Under the pieces are notes generated by a model, which was not told the origin of the DNA, did not search any database, and saw nothing but the letters and a program-made list of their open reading frames with translations. Positions 57,843 through 64,000 of a stretch of 64,000 nucleotides of DNA are shown here, piece after piece; position 1 is the first letter of the stretch, and each line of letters begins with the position of its first letter. The position numbers and the translations under genes were made by a program. Source of the DNA: Castor canadensis (Eukaryota > Chordata > Mammalia > Rodentia > Castoridae); contig NC_133390.1 of NCBI RefSeq assembly GCF_047511655.1, positions 96,727,583 to 96,791,582 of the forward strand, written 5' to 3'.

Positions 57843-58932
57843 TCAGGACTGACCATGAGGATGGTTATGGAGGGGACCATGATAGTAGGTTGTTTTCATT
57901 TCCATCAGAGACATCTGTAGTTTGATGGAATCTAGACGAGAGGAAACAAACTTAACAAGTAAGTTTAAAATGCAAGTAAGAGAATAATGGCAACTATAGG
58001 CCCCAGAAATGGTCAGGAGGGGAGCCAGGATTTTATTTGATCCCATCCATGTATGGATATCTGAGTTTTAAGGAACTGTTCTCAGAGCCACTTAGCCTGT
58101 TGGAGAATGTAATCTGCATGTTCCTCTACAATGCCTGAAGTGTTTATATATGTGCAACAGGAAGTCTTGGCGATGGCACATACCCCTCCTTATTTAGTAA
58201 AAAAAAAAAAAAAAAAAAAAATCTAGGGCTAGGCTGTGGTCCATGACCATACAGGAAAAGGATGACAAAGATCTTTGCATGTCCTTAATGGCAAGGCCTA
58301 CCTGGTCTGAGGTGCCCTCTACTACTTTGGTTAGCTTTTTTTCAGTTACATGATAGGCAATCCCCCACACATAGCTTATTCCAGCTAGGGCTGCAATCAC
58401 TGCCATTATCCCTAAAACTATTAGAGTAACTTCTCTTTTATTCCTATGGGAAGTCTTTCCTGTTCATTGAGAAAATTCAGCCTGTTGTAGCAGACATAGT
58501 AGGCTGGTTCTTCCATGGGACCCCTGTAAGAGGAACCATTGGATAGAAGTTATCTGGCCTGAATGTCAAAGAAGGAAAGGGACTCTGAGTAAAATTTAAT
58601 AAGACCCATGCCAGCAGATGAGTGGCTGTCAGTCTCTCCTAGCAAACCCAGGAGTCCTGTAGTGGGGATTTTGGAAGGGCAAATGCTAGATAGAGATTTG
58701 AAAACCCATCGTTCTTCCATGAAGGGCTGTAGTTCTTCCCATATAAGGGTACTAGCCTACCCAGAAGACCAAGCAATATAGTTAGCAAATAAAAGGAACA
58801 TGCTCATGCTGTCTTTTGAGTTCCAGTCCAATTAGAAGGGGCTGTAGTGGCTAGTCCTGTTCCCAAAGTAATTACAAACACAATGAATAGACTGATTAGG
58901 AGATATTGGAGGTTTGGATCAAAAAGGCTCAT
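57843..58932 (-). pseudogene. ERV env remnant
   Basis: Encoded the surface and transmembrane envelope proteins. A start-like ATG at 58930-58932 follows the pol end by about 50 bases. The part before the R-x-K-R cleavage site (near 58445) is only about 160 codons with stops, so much of the surface subunit is gone. The transmembrane part keeps a hydrophobic fusion-peptide-like start at 58380-58440 and a heptad region. A C-x6-CC motif stands at 58154-58180. The membrane-to-tail region (ILNLLVKFVSSRLD) ends at a stop near 57843. Between the heptad region and C-x6-CC lies an A23 run (58199-58221) and an in-frame stop. Not functional. Confidence 0.85.
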
Positions 58933-58978
58933 GGAGGTGACTTATCTGTATCTGTTGGGGTTTTCTTTTTGAACAGCA

Positions 58979-60200
58979 GTTTTAATCCATCCAAAGGTTC
59001 ACATGAAAAGGAGGCAGGCTCCAGTTCTGGTCTGGAGATGGAAATGTGAGTTGGGAATTCCAGCTCTTGACTCTTAAGTGATGGATCCAGGAATCCAGGC
59101 CAGTTACTCCCACTGCCTTTGGAATAGACAGAATAACTGGATATGGCCCCTCCAAAGGAGGGGTGTTTAAATCCCGGGTTGGATTTGGAGACTTTATTAA
59201 GACTAGGTTACCAGGGCAAAAGAGAGGAGGGCCCTTTATATCCTCCCTTGGGGTGGCTTGCTTGATCTCTGAGAGTGCTTGTTGGAATTTAGCAAGTTGA
59301 GTGACATGGGAGATTAACTGAGCTGTCTCGTGGTCAAGAAGGAGGTCATTGGTTAGGAAGGGCCTGCCATATAGAGATTTAAAAGGGGTCAGTCCCTGTT
59401 TGCCTGGAGTATTTCTGAGCCTGATAAGAGCAATAGGGAGGAGCTTGGTCCAGGGGGAGTGGGTTTTTTGGGCCAATTTAGCCAGGTGTCTTTTTAAAAG
59501 TTCATTTGTTTTTTCTACCTTTCCAGATGATTAGGAATGCCAGGCACTATGGAGATGGTATTCTATGACTAATGCTCTAGAGAGTCCCTGAGTTACTTTT
59601 GCCTTAAATGCAGGCCCATTATCACTTTGAAGGCTTTTGGGGAGGCCAAAGCAAGAGATTTTTTCTGTGATTAGAACTCGGACCACCTCTCTAGCATGTT
59701 CTGTACTGTAAGGAAAAGCCTCTACCTATCCAGTGAATGTGTCCATGAATACCAACAGTAGTTTTGATTTTGGTCCCCCTGGCATATGGGTAAAGTCTAA
59801 TTGCCAGTCTTCCCCCAGGTAGGACCCCTGCCTCTGTGTTCCTGGCACCTGGAGTCTTTTATTATTGGGATTATTATTTTTTTTGGCATGTATCACCTCC
59901 CTGTACAACTTGTTGGGCAGTGTCCCTTAATTTCTTCCCCCCAAACATTTTGTAGGCAAAACCAATGTATTGCTTAAGCCCAAATGATGGAGTTGGTGGA
60001 GGGTCTTAACAATATTCCATTGGAGTGCCTCAGGGAGCCATAGCTTTCCTTCAGGGGACACCCACCAGCCCCAGTGATCCAATTGGTACCCTTGGTCTGA
60101 AGCTTGTTTACTTTCCTCTGGCCAATATTGTGGTCTCTCCAGGGGGAGGAGAGTCCCTTCCCAGAGAAGAGAGCCAACTGTATATTCCTGCATGGCTGCC
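58979..60200 (-). pseudogene. ERV integrase remnant
   Basis: Integrase joins viral cDNA to the host genome. The N-terminal HH part (LHQLHHLG) is seen near 59980-60010, and the core starts at WQLDFTHM near 59800. The three catalytic acidic residues are present with the D,D-35-E spacing: Asp in LDFT, Asp in SDNGPAF, Glu in KVEKTNE. A stop codon at 59531-59533 falls between the second Asp and the Glu. The C-terminal part (164 open codons, 58982-59476) has a GNLVLIK segment typical of the SH3-like end domain. Frameshifts separate the parts. Confidence 0.9.
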
Positions 60201-60900
60201 AGTTCAGCTGCCTAGTCAGCCACTTTCTTTCCCTTTACTATCTTATCTTCCTCTTTTTGGTGACCTCTACAATGAATCACTGAGACCTCTTTAGGCAATA
60301 CAACAGCATCTAGGAGGGCTAGTATGTTACAAGCATGTCTAATGGGAGATCCCACTGTAGTTAGCTTTCCCCTTTCCTTCCAGATGGCTGCATGAACATG
60401 CAGAATAAGGAAGGCATACTTAGAATCTGTATAGATGTTGACTCTTTGTTCTTTTGACAGTTTTAGGGCTTCTGTTAGGGCCACTAATTCTGCTCGCTAA
60501 TTGAGCACTTGTATTAGGAAAAAGAGGGGCAGATTTGAGGGTGTCAAATTCTGTTACAACTGCAAACTCTGCATGTCAGACACCATTTTTGATAAAGGAG
60601 CTCCTGTCAGTGTATAATTCTAGATCTGGGTTTTTTAAGGGCTGATCAGTCAAGTCATGTCAGGCAGCATAATTTTCTATAAGTACCCTCTCACATGAGT
60701 GTTCAGGATGTCCCCCTGTCTCTGGTAGAAGGGATGCAGGGTTTGGGCTCTGACAGGTCCTTAAAGTTATTTCCATCCCTCCCAGCAGCTGGGCCTTGTA
60801 TTTAAGTAGACTACTGTTGGACAGCCAAAGTTCTCCTTTGGAGTTTAAAATTCCCTCTAGGTCATGGGGGGTGTAAACTGTCAGGGAATGGATTCAGAAA
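60200..60900 (-). pseudogene. ERV RNase H and connection remnant
   Basis: The minus strand keeps an RNase H core with ALTEALKL, NIYTDSKYAF, and VSVIHCRGHQ in order (60212-60484). The catalytic Glu and Asp and the His-Cys-His-like end are visible. The upstream connection (60490-60890) is broken by stops. RNase H removes the RNA strand during reverse transcription. Confidence 0.88.
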
Positions 60901-62060
60901 AGTTTTTGGGCTTCAGGCACTAGAAGGTTAACTGCAGTGACTGCTTGAAGACATTCTGGCCATCCCTTGGCTACCTGAACTAATTCTTTACTTAAGTAGC
61001 CTATTGACTGGGGAGTGATGCCCTGGAGCTGAGTCACCACTCCCAAGGCCAGTCCTCCCTTTTCATACACATGTAATTGAAATTTGTCCTGTACTGGGAG
61101 ACCCACAGCTGGAGCTGTCATAAGGGTCTTTTTTAACTGGTGCAATGCATTTTCTGACTTGTCATCCCATTCAATAAAGGGCTGGGGATCTTTCTGTTCT
61201 TCTTTAAGGATTTGATATAAGGGCCTGGCTAGGTCTGCATATCCCAGGATCCAAATTCTATAGTATCCTGTCACCTCCAAAAAGGCCCTTAATTGTTTTA
61301 GAGTATGAAGTAGAGGAAACATCAGGATTGGACAGATCCTATCTTCTCCTAGAGCTCTCATTTCTTTCTGCTGGACAAGACCTAAATATGTAACCCTAGA
61401 ATGACACAATTGGGCTTTTTCTTTAGAGATTTTATGTCCTCTATCTGCTAAGAAGTTTAGTAAGGATTCAGTGGCTCATGAAATGACAGGTTCACTTGGT
61501 CCACTACTGTTGGTCATCTACATATTGTAGCAGAGTAGCTTGTGGATATTGCCACTCTGCCAAGTCTTGGGTTAGCACCAAATCAAAGAGATGGGGCTGT
61601 CTCTGAATCCCTGGGGGAGGACAGTCCAGGTGACCTGTCCAGCCTTTCATGTGAGGTCCTCAAAGCAAAGACAGATTGACTTGCAGGGTATAAGGGAAGG
61701 CAAAAGAAGTCATTCTTTAAGTCCAGGACAGAGTAGTAAGCAGTACGGGGGGAATTTGGGCTAGAAGTATATAGAGATTTGGAACTACAGGGGAGAAAGG
61801 CACTACAGCTTCATTGATCAGGCAGAGGTCTTGGAATAGCCTCCATTTGTTAGGTTCCTTTTTGACCCTGAGAATAGGAGTATTATATGGGCTGAAGCAT
61901 TTTATTAGCAGTGCCTGTCTCTTTAAGTGTTTAATTATGGGAATTATCCCCTCCTTAATTTCTGGTCTTATTATTGCTTTTGATGGGGAAACTGGGAGGG
62001 ATCCTTGAGATGAATTAGGACTGGGACTGCCATCATGCCCATCCCACAGTAGGTCCATCC
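60900..62060 (-). pseudogene. ERV reverse transcriptase remnant
   Basis: The first part (61717-62058) has YNTPILRVKKEPNKWR-like fingers sequence. The YVDD active site stands at 61513-61524 but in a stretch with stops. The thumb-connection part (60894-61409) is open for 171 codons with LRAFLEVTGYYRIWI and FIEWDDKSENALHQLK. The protein copied viral RNA to DNA. Stops at several points make it dead. Confidence 0.92.
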
Positions 62061-62480
62061 ATCCACACTGTGGGGTCTACTTATTGCTCTATCAGGGACA
62101 AGAAAAAGCACTCCCCTGGGGGTTAAAAGAGCTGCATGCCCCCAATTTAGATAGAAGACCTCACCCTAGCAGAGAAGTAGGGGTTTCTGGGACAGTAAAA
62201 AAGGAGTGACAGAGGTGGAAATCTCCCCAGGAACAGGCTAGAGGCTGAGTGAAATAATGCTCTAGGGGCCAGCCTCACATGCCCTGAACAGTAATTTTCT
62301 TTGAGTACCTGGGGCTGGGAGAGAAAGGAATAGCTGAAATCCTGTTCCAGTGTTGATAAGGAGGCTGATTTTGTGCTTTTCAATGGTAAGTATCAGCTGG
62401 AGTTCCTCTGGCTTGATGGTGGTCACAGGAGCCTGGATGAGAGGCCACAGAACCTGTCACTGGGTGGGAGGCTCAGGCCT
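62060..62480 (-). pseudogene. ERV protease remnant
   Basis: A retroviral aspartic protease should show an LxDTGA-type site. Here the minus strand reads LLINTGT, with Asn encoded at 62352-62354 in place of the catalytic Asp. Later parts (AIPFSPSP, GWPLEHYF) and stops fit a decayed protease followed by the RT start. Confidence 0.7.
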
Positions 62481-64000
62481 CAGTTCCCTTGGGAACCAAG
62501 GATGGTGTGCCGTCCAATGATTTCCCAGACAAATGGGCAGGGTCCCAAAGTTGTCTTCCTCTGGGGGCACTCCCTTTTAAAATGGCCTTCCTGTCTACAT
62601 TGAAAACTTGTCCATGGGTTTGGACTGTGCTCTGGGAAACCTCTCAAAGCCCTGCAATCAGAGCCTCCTGCCATTTATCCTTTCTCTTTTCCTTTTCCAG
62701 GTCTTTTTTTTTTTCTAAGTCCCTATTATAGGATACTGATACGGTTACCTGGACCAATTGGTCCAGATCTCTGCTTCCCTCAGCCACCAATTTTTGAAGC
62801 TTTCTATAAATACCTGGGGCTGTGTCTGAAATTTATTTTTTAGGATGATATCCTCCTCCTGTGACTCCAGTACAATGTTGGTATGCTTTTGTAAAACATA
62901 TTTAAATCTCTGTAGGAAAGTTACTGGAGTTTCTAAGGGTCCTTGCTGTATAGCCATGACTTGGGAGTAATTAAGGGGTTTTTACCTTGGCCCTCCTTAG
63001 ACCCTCAAGAGTTCAGTGGATGAAGTGGTTATGGGTCTATTCATCTTTGTCATTCTCAGGGTCCCACTTAGTATCATATCTAGGCACTGCCTGATCTCCT
63101 GTGGGAATCAGGAATCAGAATTCCCTTTTTAGGTATCCAGTGTCTCTCTCTTCCTTCCCCCACCCCCTCCTCCACCTCCAAGGGCCCACCCTGAGATGAG
63201 CCTGTAGGGCCACATTTATCTAAGTGATAATTATCCCCAGCTGCTGCTGACTGATCTAGTACTTGCTGTTTCTTCAGAGAAGTGAGAGTCTGAGATAACA
63301 ATGTCATTACATCCTTCCAGCTCAGCACAAAATTTTGACCGACTTCCCTGAATACCTGGATGTACTGAGCTGGGTTTTCAGTTTAACTTCCTAAATCCTT
63401 TTTTATTTCTTTAAGCTCACTTAATCTAAAAGGAACATGAGCCCTATCTCTTCTGGGAATTAACTGAGGGGTTAGAGTCCTGTGGGATGATGTTGGAGGT
63501 GCAAGGTAGCTAGACAAGGGGGTAAACGGGGAGCTGTGGAGACATCAACCAGTTTCTTCAGGGTGGGATATAGCTCCTGTGATTTCCCTGGAGATTTGAT
63601 TTCTGTTTCAAGGGAGTCCCCCTTTGACATTGATGGAGGCTCTTGGGCATCAGATGGTTTTTTGAGTTCTGGTTCCTCAAAGGAGTCTAGGGGCTTTTTG
63701 CAAAGGGTCACCATGGTCTGGGTATCTAGTCTGCATTTGCTCAGCAATTCTGGGTGGTCTCTTAGGAAAAAGAAGAATTGAAAATACAGGACTTCAGTCT
63801 ACCTCCCCTACTTTCTACAGAATATTTCTAATTGAAGAATGGTATTATAATTAATGCTTCGCCTTTCTGGACATTTTTCCCAGTTTCTCAGAGAATATTG
63901 AGGCCAGGCCTGGGTGCAGTAAAACCTGAATTACTTGCATTGAAGACTTTCTGGATCAAGATCTTTCCAATGATTCAGTAAGCAGGCAAGGGGGGATCAT
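62480..64000 (-). pseudogene. ERV gag remnant (matrix to nucleocapsid), runs off the window
   Basis: Matrix-like sequence begins beyond the window edge. A proline-rich middle (63472-63747), capsid pieces (WKDVMTLLSQTLT near 63300; PVTFLQRFKYVLQKHT near 62900) and the nucleocapsid (62567-62608) follow. The nucleocapsid zinc knuckle reads S-x2-C-x4-H-x4-C, with Ser at 62606-62608 instead of the first Cys. Many stops separate the pieces. Gag made the virion core. Confidence 0.88.

Larger units (their letters stand above)
57394..64000 (-). mobile_element. Class I (gammaretrovirus-like) endogenous retrovirus, antisense, 5' end outside window
   Basis: In minus-strand order come gag (64000 to about 62500), protease, RT, RNase H, integrase, a shortened env and the 3' LTR. 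This is the standard gag-pro-pol-env order of a simple retrovirus. All genes hold stops and frameshifts. The YVDD of RT and the C-x6-CC of env place it with the gamma-like class I elements. The primer-binding site is not in view. No element gene is intact. Confidence 0.93.

Overview
This is a stretch of mammalian nuclear DNA with no intact host protein-coding gene that I can recognise. It is AT-rich, has many stop codons in all frames, and is built mostly of retrotransposons. Ancient mammalian repeats (MIR, L2, MER5A, MaLR LTRs) set the background. A younger layer carries B1-like (7SL) arms joined to tRNA-derived ID-like tails, plus an L1 family with a purine-rich, G-rich 3' UTR. That combination points to a rodent. 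A beaver or other castorimorph is my best guess from the look of the SINEs and of the L1 3' UTR, but this is an inference.

Layout. 1-19 kb: largely unique or unclassifiable DNA with old repeats, two oppositely oriented MaLR LTRs (4.2-5.2 kb), an old L1 (7.3-8.4 kb), a twin-primed L1 3' end (10.7-11.1 kb), old L1 pieces (12.7-14 kb) and a probable antisense solo LTR (18.4-19.1 kb). 19-30 kb: an old antisense L1, an HNRNPA1 processed pseudogene (21.8-23.1 kb), and a decayed sense-strand L1 from 5' UTR to the endonuclease/RT linker (25.6-29.6 kb). 30-36 kb: a minute L1 insertion, a MIA2/cTAGE5 retrocopy (31.2-33.4 kb) and old repeats. 36.8-39.5 kb: a young antisense L1 with a 697-codon open ORF2 end, a clean 16-bp target-site duplication and what looks like a 3' transduction. 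40.5-44.5 kb: an older antisense L1 split by a KRT18 processed pseudogene and hit again by a 60-bp L1 fragment. 45-49 kb: old L1/HAL1-like DNA carrying a three-part SINE. 49.3-55.4 kb: a near full-length antisense L1 with decayed ORF1 and ORF2. 56-57.3 kb: a SINE cluster. 57.4-64 kb: an antisense class I (gammaretrovirus-like) endogenous retrovirus with its 3' LTR and remnants of env, pol, protease and gag; its 5' end lies beyond the window.

How the parts relate. The three processed pseudogenes (HNRNPA1, MIA2, KRT18) are intronless or poly(A)-tailed copies of distant genes and are products of the L1 machinery. The KRT18 copy has a perfect target-site duplication inside L1 ORF2. I found no convincing new biological system. 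The points most worth a second look are retrotransposition structures: the 3' transduction, the twin-priming inversion, two 60-70 bp L1 insertions with perfect duplications, the trimeric SINE, and the pattern of lost and kept catalytic residues in the retrovirus.
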